Assembly: GCF_004405125.1 (NCBI RefSeq)
Contig: NZ_SORX01000010.1
Coordinates: 1-64,000, forward strand
Direction: 5' to 3'
DNA length: 64,000 bases
From: Jeotgalibacillus salarius
GTDB taxonomy: Bacteria > Bacillota > Bacilli > Bacillales > Jeotgalibacillaceae
Below, in pieces: positions 1 through 8,449 of the stretch (the first letter of the stretch is position 1; every line of letters begins with the position of its first letter). Both the position numbers and the translations under genes were made by a program. A model generated the notes under the pieces. The model was not told the DNA's origin, ran no database searches, and saw only the letters and a program-made list of their open reading frames with translations.

Positions 1-54
1 TAGAGCATCTGACTTTTAATCAGAGGGTCGAAGGTTCGAGTCCTTCATGGCTCA
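1..54 (+). tRNA. tRNA-Lys (TTT), 5' end cut by window
   Basis: The 3' two thirds of a tRNA. The anticodon stem-loop CTGACTTTTAATCAG places TTT as anticodon, so this is lysine. The T-arm contains GGTTCGAGTCC, and the acceptor strand ATGGCTC is followed by discriminator A54. CCA is not encoded. The D-arm and 5' acceptor strand lie before the window. Confidence 0.93.
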
Positions 55-60
55 CTCACA

Positions 61-101
61 AAGCTTCTCAGCGATTACTATATCGCTGGGAAGTTTTTTT
101 G
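61..101 (+). terminator. Terminator after the tRNA
   Basis: A 12-bp stem (CTTCTCAGCGAT with ATCGCTGGGAAG, one GU pair) around a 6-nt loop is followed by seven T. It should end the tRNA transcript. Confidence 0.85.
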
Positions 102-141
102 TATCCTGAAAGAAAAATAACGCTACCAAAACCAGGTAGTG

Positions 142-336
142 TTACACGTTATCTTCGTAAACTGTATCTTTTTTCAGTTGCTCAATTAATGTCTCCAGAT
201 CTGAACGCTTAACGCGCCAGTGGCGACCGATTTTAAAGCCTGGTATTTTACCGGTTTGCACTAATTTATAAGTAGTCATTTCGCTCAGCTGAAGATATTC
301 AGCCACCTGTGCAACCGTCATAATTTCGTGAGTCAT
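142..336 (-). CDS. Excisionase-family HTH DNA-binding protein
   Basis: 64-residue protein that is essentially one MerR/excisionase-type winged helix: MTVAQVAEYLQLSEMTTYKLV (HTH, residues 6-26) followed by GKIPGFKIGRHWRVKRSDLE (wing). This is the pattern of the helix_turn_helix excisionase family used by small chromosomal regulators as well as by phage Xis proteins. It lies alone next to a tRNA, a common integration site, but no integrase is visible in the window, so a link to a mobile element is only a possibility. A good AAGCC/GGAGG-like site (revcomp of ggcttt/cctcc at 340-348) precedes the ATG. Confidence 0.8.
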   Translation of the reverse strand: MTHEIMTVAQVAEYLQLSEMTTYKLVQTGKIPGFKIGRHWRVKRSDLETLIEQLKKDTVYEDNV

Positions 337-492
337 AGAAAGCCTCCAAAAGTGGTCTGTTTACAGTTTACTAGAAAGCCTCATGTTAGTAAAACGATAG
401 TCCATTTGATTTTTATGCGTTAATGCGAGAAAATGAGTGAATTGAAACAAGTATTACGTTAAGCGAAAGAACGTGAGGAAAGAAGGGTTTAA

Positions 493-1776
493 ATGAAGTG
501 GATTGGGCGCAATGATACTGTACCGGTAAATACGCCTTTTTTTTATGGCTGGCTAATTGTTTTAATCGGTGGACTCGGCGTGTTTTTCTCAGGTCCGGGA
601 CAGACGTATTTTATCTCAGTTTTTATTGATCAATACATAGAGGATTTTGGTTGGAGTCAGACACAGGTATCTTCAATTTATTCAGCAGCAACACTTGTTT
701 CTGCGTTTTGTATGTTCTTTATGGGGCGGTTAATTGATAAGCTGGGCCAGCGTAAAATGGTTGTGATTGTGTCGATCATGCTGGCAATGGCTGCTTTTTT
801 TAACAGTATGGTAACTAATCTTGTGATGCTTTTCTTTGGCGTTTTAATGTTACGTTTATTTGGTCAGGGTTCCATGACACTGATTCCTAATACGTTGATT
901 CCACAGTGGTTCATGACGAAAAGAGGGAAAGCGCTCAGCTATATGGCAATAGGCGGTTTTGCGAGCTCTGCGGCTTTTCCACCGGTCAATGTATGGCTGG
1001 TTGGCGAAATTGGCTGGCAGGCAACGTGGGTGTTGTGGGGAGTGGTTGTATTGGTCGTCTTTACTCCGCTTGCTTTATTCTTTGTCAGAAATCGTCCTGA
1101 AGATGTGGGCATGCTTCCTGATGGTCATACAGTTGTCAGGAAGCCAAAGGGTGATGAAACTGAAGTTGAAGAGCCAGAGGTTGAACAGCGCTGGACATTT
1201 GCTGAAGCGAGGCGCACAAAAGCTTTTTGGCTGATCTTAAGTTGTGTAGGAATCCCTGCATTAATTAACACAGCGATTACGTTTCATCTGATCGCACTTT
1301 TTGGAGAAAATGGCTTAAGTGCGGGGGTTTCTGCGTTCGTTCTGAGTGGGATGGCGATTCTTGGTTTTCCAATTACGTTAATTGCGGGACGCGTGATTGA
1401 TCGTGTGAAGGTCAATTATATTTTGGCTTTTATATTTGCTTTAGAGATCGTGCTATTGGCTATGCTTGATATCACAACGACTTTTGCAATGGCTGTTGTG
1501 TTTACGATTGTCTGGGGGCTTAGCAATGGCTTTGAAAGAATTGCACTTTCCTATGTGTGGCCGCAGTACTTCGGTCGGGCTGCATTGGGGAGTATACAGG
1601 GTCTTGCAACCTCTGTGATGGTCCTGGGTTCAGCAATCGGACCTTTGCCTTTTGGGGTAGCTTACGACTATTTCGGCGGTTATGAGGAGATTATATGGAT
1701 CTCCATCGTATTTCCTGCGATCGGTATTCTTTGCTCACTGCTGGCTAAGCAACCGGTCAAACCAACTTATGATTGA
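493..1776 (+). CDS. MFS transporter (OFA/monocarboxylate-like)
   Basis: 427-residue major facilitator with about 12 membrane segments in two halves separated by a charged loop (about residues 215-235, acidic KGDETEVEEPEVE). The first cytoplasmic loop carries the MFS signature MGRLIDKLGQRKM (about residues 77-89). A second copy-like loop, AGRVIDRVK, lies in the C-terminal half. The N terminus TPFFYGWLIVLIGGLGVFFSGPGQT is typical of the oxalate:formate antiporter/monocarboxylate carrier group, but the substrate cannot be read from sequence. The start ATG is preceded by AGGAAAGAAGGG. It stands alone; the next gene is preceded by its own cre-like element. Confidence 0.85.
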   Translation: MKWIGRNDTVPVNTPFFYGWLIVLIGGLGVFFSGPGQTYFISVFIDQYIEDFGWSQTQVSSIYSAATLVSAFCMFFMGRLIDKLGQRKMVVIVSIMLAMAAFFNSMVTNLVMLFFGVLMLRLFGQGSMTLIPNTLIPQWFMTKRGKALSYMAIGGFASSAAFPPVNVWLVGEIGWQATWVLWGVVVLVVFTPLALFFVRNRPEDVGMLPDGHTVVRKPKGDETEVEEPEVEQRWTFAEARRTKAFWLILSCVGIPALINTAITFHLIALFGENGLSAGVSAFVLSGMAILGFPITLIAGRVIDRVKVNYILAFIFALEIVLLAMLDITTTFAMAVVFTIVWGLSNGFERIALSYVWPQYFGRAALGSIQGLATSVMVLGSAIGPLPFGVAYDYFGGYEEIIWISIVFPAIGILCSLLAKQPVKPTYD

Positions 1777-1839
1777 TCAAAAAGAATCTTCAGAGAGTTT
1801 TTTGCAGATTGTATTTCAAATTTTGTTCAAGTATACTAT

Positions 1840-1853
1840 TGAAAACGCTTTCT
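1840..1853 (+). promoter_or_regulatory. cre-like CcpA site upstream of uspA-type gene
   Basis: TGAAAACGCTTTCT matches the catabolite-responsive element consensus TGWAANCGNTNWCA at 13 of 14 positions; only the final A is missed. It lies about 65 nt before the UspA-family start, so catabolite control of that gene is possible. Inference only. Confidence 0.45.
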
Positions 1854-1906
1854 TGATTTAAACGCAACGTTCAGCCAATGTTGACTGGATAAAGGAGCGA
1901 ATGTAT

Positions 1907-2323
1907 ATGACAAAAATTCTTCTTGCGACGGATGGATCGGAACATTCAAAAAGAGCACTTGAAAAGGCAATTAAACTGGCGAAGAAATCAGAACAGACAA
2001 CAGTAGATATGATCTATGCGGTTGATGGTTCAAAATCGAAATCTGATGTGCTTCAGTATGGTGATACAGATACTGCTAATTATCAGCGTCTGAAAAAACT
2101 CAAAGCGCTCGGTGAACCGCTCAGAGAAGCAGGTGTAGAAGCAAACTATCATATTGTTCACGGTGAACCGGCAAAAGCCATTATTGCGTTTGCCAACGAA
2201 CGGGATTATGACATGGTAGTCATCGGCAGCAGAGGCAGAAGTGAAGTCCAAAAGTTTTTATTAGGCAGTGTCAGTCATAAGCTTGTTAAATATGTTCACG
2301 CACCAGTAGTGGTGGTTAAATAA
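1907..2323 (+). CDS. Universal stress protein, UspA family
   Basis: 138-residue single-domain Usp with N-terminal KILLATDGSEHSKRAL and the ATP-binding motif G-x2-G-x9-GS near the C terminus (GSRGR...LLGSVS), so it belongs to the nucleotide-binding type. I prefer the ATG at 1907 over the in-frame ATG at 1901, because the AGGAG at about 1892 is only 3-4 nt from the first but 9-10 nt from the second. It is clearly paralogous to the Usp at 4848-5264; both share the DGSEH, DVL-YGD and GSVSHKLVK blocks. The pair brackets a methyltransferase and a SulP transporter. Role: stress-related ATP-binding regulator, partner unknown. Confidence 0.88.
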   Translation: MTKILLATDGSEHSKRALEKAIKLAKKSEQTTVDMIYAVDGSKSKSDVLQYGDTDTANYQRLKKLKALGEPLREAGVEANYHIVHGEPAKAIIAFANERDYDMVVIGSRGRSEVQKFLLGSVSHKLVKYVHAPVVVVK

Positions 2324-2353
2324 AACTCAGGCGTAAAACACCTGAGTTTTTTT
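2323..2353 (+). terminator. Terminator of the first usp gene
   Basis: AACTCAGG and CCTGAGTT form a stem with a 9-nt loop, followed by a run of T. It begins at the stop codon. Confidence 0.85.
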
Positions 2354-2438
2354 AATGTCAAAATATTTGAATTCTGTTATATTTGAATGTATATGAATAT
2401 AACTTGATCTAATTAAGTTAAAAAGAGGAGTATCACAA

Positions 2439-2603
2439 ATGCGTGAAGGTGATTACATTTTTTATAACGGAACTGCCTGGACAGTGATGAAAATAGATCG
2501 CAGATATTTTTGTAGATTGAAAAGAGAAGAAGGCAGTCCAATGATTGAACTGGTCCACTTAAGGGATATTAAGAAGGATCAGAATAAAAGGGGAATAAAT
2601 TGA
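2439..2603 (+). CDS. Small conserved-looking protein, 54 aa
   Basis: Short ORF starting MREGDYIFYNGTAWTVMKID, preceded by AAAGAGGAG at a good distance. Its TGA overlaps the start of the methyltransferase gene (TGATG), so the two are probably translationally coupled. The protein is soluble and rich in charged residues, with no motif I recognise. The tight coupling and good ribosome binding site are the reasons to call it real. Confidence 0.6.
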   Translation: MREGDYIFYNGTAWTVMKIDRRYFCRLKREEGSPMIELVHLRDIKKDQNKRGIN

Positions 2604-3223
2604 TGAACCTGACTGATACCGGTGAAAGAATCATACCTGATAATATGAAGCCTTCTAATCAAATGCTGCTTGAACATATGGCGCGCTATCAGTTCTCTTA
2701 TCCTTACGTGAAAGGGAGGGTGCTTGATGTTGCCTGCGGTTCGGGTTATGGCAGTCAGATGACAGCAAAGCAATCAAAGAGAAAGATCGATGAAATGGTT
2801 GCGGTGGATCTGTCTGAAGAAGCCGTAACCTATGCGAGAGGTCGTTATTACCACCCTCTGATTTCTTATAAGGTGCATAATGCGGTAGATCCTGAACTGC
2901 CTGAGGAGCTGGGTCAGTTTGATTGTATTCTGTCATTTGAAACCTATGAACATATTGCTGAAGAAGAAGTTTTTCTTCAAAACCTGTATCGTCTGTTAAA
3001 ACCAGGCGGAACCCTTTTGCTTTCTACACCATTTGGTCAGGGAAGGGGCAAGCCATCAGCATCTCCGTTTCACGTTCACCAGATTACGAGGCAGGAGTTC
3101 CGGGAGCTGTTTGATCAGTATGACTACCACAAAAAAGAATTCTACTTCCAATCAGGTGTTTTGGTAGAGCCGTACAGAGAGCAAATGAATTATCAATTAG
3201 GAATAGCAGTTTGTAAAAAATAG
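2603..3223 (+). CDS. Class I SAM-dependent methyltransferase
   Basis: 206 residues from the ATG at 2603; a TTG codon directly in front (2600) is in frame but less likely. Motif I is VLDVACGSGYGSQM (about residues 34-47), the acidic post-I residue is in MVAVDLSEEAV, and the later block FDCILSFETYEHI plus LLKPGGTLLLSTPF are standard for Methyltransf_11-type enzymes. The substrate is unknown. It is coupled to the 54-residue protein upstream. Confidence 0.85.
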   Translation: MNLTDTGERIIPDNMKPSNQMLLEHMARYQFSYPYVKGRVLDVACGSGYGSQMTAKQSKRKIDEMVAVDLSEEAVTYARGRYYHPLISYKVHNAVDPELPEELGQFDCILSFETYEHIAEEEVFLQNLYRLLKPGGTLLLSTPFGQGRGKPSASPFHVHQITRQEFRELFDQYDYHKKEFYFQSGVLVEPYREQMNYQLGIAVCKK

Positions 3224-3296
3224 ATTATATTTAAATACAGTCTTTTATAATTGAGTATAATATGTTATAAATGAATAGTTGTTTTACGAACGGATG

Positions 3297-3330
3297 AAGA
3301 CTTTTGTGAGACTCAAAAGTCTTTTTTTTT
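3297..3330 (+). terminator. Hairpin terminator before the SulP gene
   Basis: AAGACTTTTG pairs with CAAAAGTCTT across a 7-nt loop and is followed by a T tract. It ends the methyltransferase transcript. A TATAAT at 3256 lies upstream of it, so if that is a real -10 the hairpin would act as an attenuator of the SulP-usp transcript. Confidence 0.75.
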
Positions 3331-3359
3331 AATTCATATAAGGAAGAGAGGTAGAAAAA

Positions 3360-4820
3360 ATGAGAAAGGTATTTTCTAAGGATGAATGGTTGGGGAATGT
3401 TCGGGGTGATGTACTGGCTGGTATAGTCGTTGCTCTCGCGTTAATTCCTGAAGCTATTGCCTTTTCGATTATAGCTGGGGTTGACCCGATGGTTGGGTTA
3501 TACGCTTCGTTCAGTATCGCGGTTGTGATCGCGTTTGTTGGTGGGAGACCGGGTATGATTTCGGGGGCTACTGGTGCGATGGCTTTATTAATGACTACAC
3601 TAGTGGCAGAACACGGATTGCAGTATTTGCTCGCAGCAACAGTGTTAACTGGTATTTTACAGGTCCTGGCAGGAGTGTTTAAATTAGCGAAATATATGAA
3701 GTTTATTCCGAGATCTGTGATGGTCGGTTTTGTTAATGCATTGGCAATTTTGATATTTACTTCACAGTTGCAGCATTTTGTAGATGAAACGTGGGTCATG
3801 TTTGCGCTAGTTGGACTGACATTAGCAATTATATATCTGCTTCCGCTTATAACCAAAGCAGTCCCCTCGACGCTAATTGCAATTATTGTTGTAACGGCAT
3901 TAGCGATCTTCATGAATTTCGGCGTGAGAACGGTTGGTGATATGGGTGAGCTAACAAGAACATTGCCAATGTTTTTGATTCCTGATATTCCACTGAACTT
4001 TGAAACACTTCAGATCATCTTCCCATATGCACTTGCTCTCACGGTTGTTGGGCTGTTGGAGTCGCTTCTGACTGCTTCAATTGTTGATGATGCAACGGAT
4101 ACGGAAAGTGATAAGAATATGGAAAGCCGTGGACAGGGTATTGCGAATATCACAACTGGATTTTTTGGTGGTATGGCCGGTTGTGCGATGATCGGGCAAT
4201 CTGTTATTAATGTAAAATCCGGAGGGAAAGGGAGATTATCATCCTTGGTAGCCGGTGTTGTATTAATGTTTTTAATCATTGTATTAGGAAACATTGTCGT
4301 TCAGATTCCAATGGCAGCACTAGCAGGTGTGATGATTATGGTATCTATTGGTACATTTGACTGGTCATCATTAAAAACACTGCATATCGTACCAAAATCA
4401 GATGTTGCGGTAATGGTCGTTACAGTCGCAGTGGTTGTCTACACACATGACTTATCAATTGGCGTACTTTCAGGTGTCGTATTAAGCGCATTATTCTTTG
4501 CGGCGAAAATTTCAAAAGTAAAAGTGATGTCTTTGCTGGTCGACGGTGGAGATAAGCGTATATACTATATTAAAGGGCAGCTGTTCTTCGCTTCTGTAAC
4601 AGAATTCCTGACGAAGTTTGACTTCAGTGAAGAGATCAAAGAAGTAGAGCTTGATTTCACCCATGCTCATCTCTGGGATGATTCAGCAGCAGGCGCATTG
4701 GATAAAATCGAAGCCAAATTTGAACAGCACGGTACACATGTAATCAAAAAAGGGCTGAATATTGAAAGCACCGAACTGATGGACAAAATCGGTGGAATTA
4801 CAAAAGGTGCAGATCATTAA
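3360..4820 (+). CDS. SulP family anion permease with STAS domain
   Basis: 486 residues. The N-terminal part [36 protein letters not shown] is the SulP signature region, followed by about ten more hydrophobic segments to about residue 385. The C-terminal 90 residues (from about [13 protein letters not shown]) form a STAS domain. Family members carry sulfate, bicarbonate or other oxyanions; the substrate is not decidable here. A UspA-family gene starts 27 nt after the stop, in the same direction, so the two are probably one operon. A SulP-Usp pairing suggests that the Usp protein may modulate the transporter (inference). Confidence 0.88.
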   Translation: MRKVFSKDEWLGNVRGDVLAGIVVALALIPEAIAFSIIAGVDPMVGLYASFSIAVVIAFVGGRPGMISGATGAMALLMTTLVAEHGLQYLLAATVLTGILQVLAGVFKLAKYMKFIPRSVMVGFVNALAILIFTSQLQHFVDETWVMFALVGLTLAIIYLLPLITKAVPSTLIAIIVVTALAIFMNFGVRTVGDMGELTRTLPMFLIPDIPLNFETLQIIFPYALALTVVGLLESLLTASIVDDATDTESDKNMESRGQGIANITTGFFGGMAGCAMIGQSVINVKSGGKGRLSSLVAGVVLMFLIIVLGNIVVQIPMAALAGVMIMVSIGTFDWSSLKTLHIVPKSDVAVMVVTVAVVVYTHDLSIGVLSGVVLSALFFAAKISKVKVMSLLVDGGDKRIYYIKGQLFFASVTEFLTKFDFSEEIKEVELDFTHAHLWDDSAAGALDKIEAKFEQHGTHVIKKGLNIESTELMDKIGGITKGADH

Positions 4821-4847
4821 CATCTACGGTTAAAGGAGAGAATAAAT

Positions 4848-5264
4848 TTGAAAAAATTATTAGTTGCTACAGATGGTTCGGAACATGCAAAAAGAGCTTT
4901 ATTAAAGGCCATCGACATTGCAGGTAAAGATGAAGAAGCAATTATTGATCTGATGTATGTGGTAGATGGAGAGACATCTAAAGCTGATGTGCTTCACTAC
5001 GGAGATTCAGATACGGCAAGCTTTAAACGTGAGAAAAAGCTTAAAGAAAGTGTGGAGCTGGTTGAAGCTGAAGGGATCAAGGCAAACCTGATTATCGAGC
5101 ACGGTGATCCGGAGGAAACGCTGATTGATCATGCAAACAGCAATGACTACGACCTTGTACTAGTCGGCAGCCGCGGACGCAATAAGCTCCAGACGATGGT
5201 ACTTGGCAGCGTCAGCCACAAGCTTGTGAAGCATATTGATGCGCCAGTGATGGTTGTGAAATAA
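4848..5264 (+). CDS. Universal stress protein, UspA family (SulP-linked)
   Basis: 138 residues, start TTG (TTGAAAAAATTA) preceded by AAAGGAGAG. ATDGSEHAKRAL at the N terminus and GSRGR...VLGSVSHKLVK at the C terminus give the full nucleotide-binding G-x2-G-x9-GS motif. It follows the SulP gene by 27 nt and shares a terminator with it. It is a paralogue of the protein at 1907-2323. Confidence 0.88.
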   Translation: MKKLLVATDGSEHAKRALLKAIDIAGKDEEAIIDLMYVVDGETSKADVLHYGDSDTASFKREKKLKESVELVEAEGIKANLIIEHGDPEETLIDHANSNDYDLVLVGSRGRNKLQTMVLGSVSHKLVKHIDAPVMVVK

Positions 5265-5274
5265 TTTACACGCA

Positions 5275-5313
5275 AAAGCCCTTATCGTTCGATGGTGAAC
5301 GATAAGGGCTTTA
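5275..5313 (+). terminator. Terminator of the SulP-usp operon
   Basis: A 16-bp perfect stem (AAAGCCCTTATCGTTC with its complement) closes a 6-nt loop. The T run after it is short, so it may work in both directions. Confidence 0.8.
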
Positions 5314-5547
5314 GTTATGTGCTTCCCTCAGGATGAATAGAAGTAGAGGTCTGCGTTAAAAGGGTTCGGTATTAGCTGAATGAAGGTAAGAGTCTGAGGG
5401 TTATGTGACAAGTTTTGAATGGTTAATTGAAACACCACTAACATTTATTGAATCATCTCCATACTTAATTAAATAACCACTCTTGCAAATCGAACGTAAA
5501 TACTTTCACACAAGCTCCCATGCATATTCATACATTATCCTGCGCAG

Positions 5548-5577
5548 TTGAACCATTTGAAATGTAAGCGTTACAAT
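5548..5577 (+). promoter_or_regulatory. Putative rocF promoter with cre-like overlap
   Basis: TTGAAC (5548) and TACAAT (5572) are separated by 18 nt, a reasonable sigma-A promoter 36 nt before the arginase start. TGTAAGCGTTACA (5563-5575) overlaps the -10 and resembles a cre half-palindrome one base short of consensus. The 270 nt between the upstream terminator and this site hold nothing else I can name. Confidence 0.45.
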
Positions 5578-5612
5578 AGCGGAGTGAGACAAATTACAGG
5601 GGGTACAAAGAG

Positions 5613-6515
5613 ATGCAGAAAAAGAACATTTCAGTTATAGGCGTACCAATGGATTTGGGACAAATGCGCCGCGGAGTTGATATGGGACCGAGTGCAATTC
5701 GTTATGCAGGCTTGCTTGAACGCCTGGAGGCAATTGGCCATACAGTAACGGATCTGGGTGATATTCAGATCGATCAGCCCGAACGTGTGCATACAGCAAA
5801 TACAAACCTGAGAAACCTTGATGCAGTCGTTAAAGGCAGCACAGCGCTTGCAGATCAAGTGAAAAAAGTTAAAACAGACGGTGACTTCCCGTTAATTCTC
5901 GGCGGAGATCACAGTATTGCGATCGGATCGCTTGCGGGCATCAGCAGTAACTATGAAAACCTTGGTGTCATCTGGTACGATGCGCATGGTGATTTGAATA
6001 CAGGTGATACATCTCCATCAGGTAATATCCATGGGATGCCACTTGCCGTAAGTCTTGGAATTGGTCACGAAGACCTTGTTCATATCCATGGCTACACGCC
6101 AAAAGTGAAGCCTGAAAATATCGTGATTATCGGCGCCCGTTCACTTGATGAAGGTGAAAGAGAGCTGATTAAGGAAAAAGGAATCCGTGTGTACACGATG
6201 CATGAAGTGGATCGTATGGGCATGACGAAGGTAATGGAAGAGTCAATTGATTACCTGAAGGGACGCACAGATGGTGTCCACCTGTCTCTTGATCTTGATG
6301 GACTTGATCCAAATGATGCACCAGGCGTTGGTACACCAGTAATCGGCGGCATCAGCTATCGCGAAAGTCACCTTGCGATGGAAATGCTTGCTGAAGCTGA
6401 TATCCTGACGTCAGCTGAATTTGTAGAAGTAAACCCGATTTTAGACGAGAAAAACATGACAGCTACAGTGGCAGTTGCACTGGTAGGGTCATTGTTTGGC
6501 GAGAAGCTTCTATAA
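5613..6515 (+). CDS. rocF: Arginase
   Basis: 300 residues, the usual length. Hydrolyses L-arginine to ornithine and urea with a binuclear Mn centre. All ligand motifs are present: GGDHS (H100), WYDAHGDLN (D123, H125, D127) and SLDLDGLDP (D227, D229). The active-site loop [15 protein letters not shown] is typical of arginase rather than agmatinase. Start ATG after AGGGGG. In Bacillus subtilis arginase lies in the roc regulon elsewhere; in many other Bacillales it sits directly before sigW, as here. Confidence 0.93.
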   Translation: MQKKNISVIGVPMDLGQMRRGVDMGPSAIRYAGLLERLEAIGHTVTDLGDIQIDQPERVHTANTNLRNLDAVVKGSTALADQVKKVKTDGDFPLILGGDHSIAIGSLAGISSNYENLGVIWYDAHGDLNTGDTSPSGNIHGMPLAVSLGIGHEDLVHIHGYTPKVKPENIVIIGARSLDEGERELIKEKGIRVYTMHEVDRMGMTKVMEESIDYLKGRTDGVHLSLDLDGLDPNDAPGVGTPVIGGISYRESHLAMEMLAEADILTSAEFVEVNPILDEKNMTATVAVALVGSLFGEKLL

Positions 6516-6522
6516 TCAGATG

Positions 6523-6555
6523 TGCCGCCTGCGGACGTTGCAGGCGGCATTTTTA
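6523..6555 (+). terminator. Terminator of rocF
   Basis: TGCCGCCTGC and GCAGGCGGCA form a perfect 10-bp GC-rich stem with a 7-nt loop, followed by TTTTT. Confidence 0.88.
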
Positions 6556-6588
6556 TGAAATACGGGTGAGTCTAATGACATGACTTAG

Positions 6589-6690
6589 GGAACTACCTGT
6601 AAAATCTTCTGAACGACCCACGATATTTCCGGAACGAGCGGGGTAATTCCCGGAACTACGACGAAAATCTCCGGAACCCCTACCAAATCC
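6589..6690 (+). repeat. Five-copy imperfect 21-nt tandem repeat
   Basis: The tetramer GAAC recurs at 6590, 6611, 6632, 6653 and 6674, exactly 21 nt apart each time. The last three copies share CCGGAAC and an AAATCT-like A/T block. It lies between the rocF terminator and the sigW promoter. No coding frame and no stem-loop explains it. Confidence 0.7.
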
Positions 6691-6848
6691 CCTTATACCC
6701 CCCACCGCTATTCCAAAATTTTCTATCATTTTTGTAATAATTGGATGACACTGTACTAGAATTAATAGTACAATAGAAGTGCTTGCTTATTAGAACATTC
6801 GGCAAATTTCATTTACATAATAAATCTCGAAATAAAAATAAAAAAGCG

Positions 6849-6875
6849 TGAAACCTTTTGCGCAACATTTACGTA
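6849..6875 (+). promoter_or_regulatory. Sigma-W autoregulatory promoter of sigW
   Basis: TGAAAC (-35, 6849-6854) and CGTA (-10, 6872-6875) are separated by 17 nt, matching the known sigma-W consensus. It lies 38 nt upstream of the sigW start, the place expected for autoregulation. Confidence 0.8.
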
Positions 6876-6912
6876 AATAGGTTAGAGCCGCATGGAGCGG
6901 AGGTAAAGAAGA

Positions 6913-7476
6913 ATGGAATCCATAGTGAAAAAGCGAATACAGCAGGTGCGGAAGGGAGATCAGGATGCGTTCGGTGAAATCGTGGAGCTCTTTAAAGACA
7001 GAGTGTATCACGTCTGCTTCAGAATGCTTGGCAATCGCCATGAAGCTGAGGACATCGCACAGGAAGCATTTATCAGAGCCTATACGAACATTCACACGTT
7101 TGATATTGATCGGAAATTTTCAACGTGGCTGTTCCGTATAGCGACTAATTTGTGCATTGACCGGATCAGAAAGAAGAAACCTGACTACTATCTGGATGCA
7201 GAAGTCTCCGGAACAGACGGCCTGACCATGTATTCACAGGTACAGACAGACGATCCTCTTCCCGAGGAAGAAGTGGAATCAATGGAATTGCAGGAATCAA
7301 TTCAAAAAGAAATTTCCAGATTACCCGACAAATATCGTTCTGTTATCGTATTAAAATATATAGAGGAGCTTTCTCTGAAAGAAATCAGTGAAATTCTTGA
7401 TATGCCGATTGGAACGGTAAAAACAAGAATACACAGAGGCAGAGAAGCGCTTCGGAAACAATTAAGATCAATATAG
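6913..7476 (+). CDS. sigW: ECF sigma factor SigW
   Basis: 187 residues, the normal SigW length. Sigma-70 region 2 runs from about DQDAFGEIVELFKDRVY to FSTWLFRIATNLCIDRIRKKK, with the core-binding segment GNRHEAEDIAQEAFIRAY. Region 4 (about LPDKYRSVIVLKYIEELSLKEISEILDMPIGTVKTRIHRGR) binds the -35. Sigma-W directs the envelope stress and antimicrobial-resistance regulon. It is followed after 15 nt by its anti-sigma gene and preceded by a matching autopromoter. Start ATG after AGCGGAGG. Confidence 0.95.
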   Translation: MESIVKKRIQQVRKGDQDAFGEIVELFKDRVYHVCFRMLGNRHEAEDIAQEAFIRAYTNIHTFDIDRKFSTWLFRIATNLCIDRIRKKKPDYYLDAEVSGTDGLTMYSQVQTDDPLPEEEVESMELQESIQKEISRLPDKYRSVIVLKYIEELSLKEISEILDMPIGTVKTRIHRGREALRKQLRSI

Positions 7477-7491
7477 GAGAGGGTGAGTTAA

Positions 7492-8112
7492 GTGAACACT
7501 TGTCCTGAAAACATCGTGCTTATGATGCATGATTATTTAGATGAAGAGATTTCACAGGAAAAGGAAAAGGAGTTAAAGGTGCACCTTCAGTCTTGTGAAG
7601 CGTGCAAAACTCATTTTCATGAATTGAAAAAGACGGTTGCGCTTGTTCAAAGCACTTCACATATACAGGCACCTGGTAATTTCACGCAGAACGTGATGGC
7701 GAAATTACCGAAAGAAAAGAAGAAAGCAGGCGTGGAGCGCTGGTTCCACCGACACCCTCTTCTTGCAGCAGTGGCTGTATTCTTTGTGCTGATGGGCGGC
7801 AGTTTATTTACAAACTGGAACGGTGGAGAAGAACTGTCCTTTACACAGAGCGAACAGGTTGTAGTAGAAGGTAATACAGTTGTTGTACCTGAAGGAGAAA
7901 CCGTACAGGGTGATCTGACAGTGCGCAACGGGGACCTTCGCATTGAAGGAACTGTAGAAGGTGATGTAACAATCGTGAACGGCCAGCAGTATATGGCAGG
8001 CGCCGGCGGGGTTACAGGTGAGATTGAAGAAATTGACCAGGCATTCGAATGGCTCTGGTATTCAATAAAATCAGCAGCCAAAGAGCTTGGAAGCTTTGGC
8101 AGTGATGAATAA
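7492..8112 (+). CDS. rsiW: Anti-sigma-W factor RsiW
   Basis: 206 residues, GTG start after GGAGAGGGTGAG. The N-terminal cytoplasmic zinc-binding anti-sigma (ZAS) domain carries C4 and the H-x3-C-x2-C motif HLQSCEAC (about residues 30-37). One membrane helix lies at about 87-104 (HPLLAAVAVFFVLMGGSLF), and the rest is extracytoplasmic. Sigma-W is released by stepwise proteolysis of such proteins (site-1 protease PrsW, then RasP). The extracellular part holds a short bactofilin-like GDLTVRNGDLRIEGTVEGDV stretch. Co-transcribed with sigW. Confidence 0.93.
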   Translation: MNTCPENIVLMMHDYLDEEISQEKEKELKVHLQSCEACKTHFHELKKTVALVQSTSHIQAPGNFTQNVMAKLPKEKKKAGVERWFHRHPLLAAVAVFFVLMGGSLFTNWNGGEELSFTQSEQVVVEGNTVVVPEGETVQGDLTVRNGDLRIEGTVEGDVTIVNGQQYMAGAGGVTGEIEEIDQAFEWLWYSIKSAAKELGSFGSDE

Positions 8113-8128
8113 GGTTAGTAAAAGATGA

Positions 8129-8160
8129 GGGTGGGACATAAAAAATGTCTCGCCCTTTTG
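8129..8160 (+). terminator. Terminator of sigW-rsiW
   Basis: GGGTGGGACAT pairs with ATGTCTCGCCC (one GU) around an A-rich loop and is followed by TTTT. Confidence 0.75.
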
Positions 8161-8240
8161 CTCGTTTCAGTGCGCTTCAGGCGGCCGGCGGTGAGCCTCC
8201 CCCTGAAACGGAAATCATCAGCCAACTTAAACAAAGCTAA
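8161..8240 (+). repeat. Intergenic repeat, copy A
   Basis: The segment CCTGAAACGGAAATCATCAG followed by CCAACTTAAACAAAGC (8202-8236) recurs at 15668-15703 with few changes. Both copies are directly preceded by a GC-rich inverted block ending in GCCT/CCCCT. The remaining 200 nt to the next gene are AT-rich and hold no recognisable site. Confidence 0.6.
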
Positions 8241-8449
8241 TGTTCAAACTGAATGTATGCTGACAGAAAACAAATATGCAATGAATTTCTTTGGAAATTA
8301 CTGAAAATTACTATTATTATTTCGAGAATTCTTATATGATGATATTACAGTTAATATCCTAATAAACATTACATAATGGATAAATATAGGTAAATAAATA
8401 TTGTGTGTATAGTGAAATTTACTTTGAAGATGGAGGAGGGTTTGAAAGA

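Noticed and set aside
3329-3913. 194-codon minus-strand frame
   Set aside because: It lies fully antisense to the SulP gene and its protein is Thr/Ile/Ala-rich, as expected of a shadow of membrane-helix codons.
6589-6690. CRISPR array
   Set aside because: The 21-nt period is the whole unit with no constant repeat of 24-40 nt and no spacers; no cas genes nearby.
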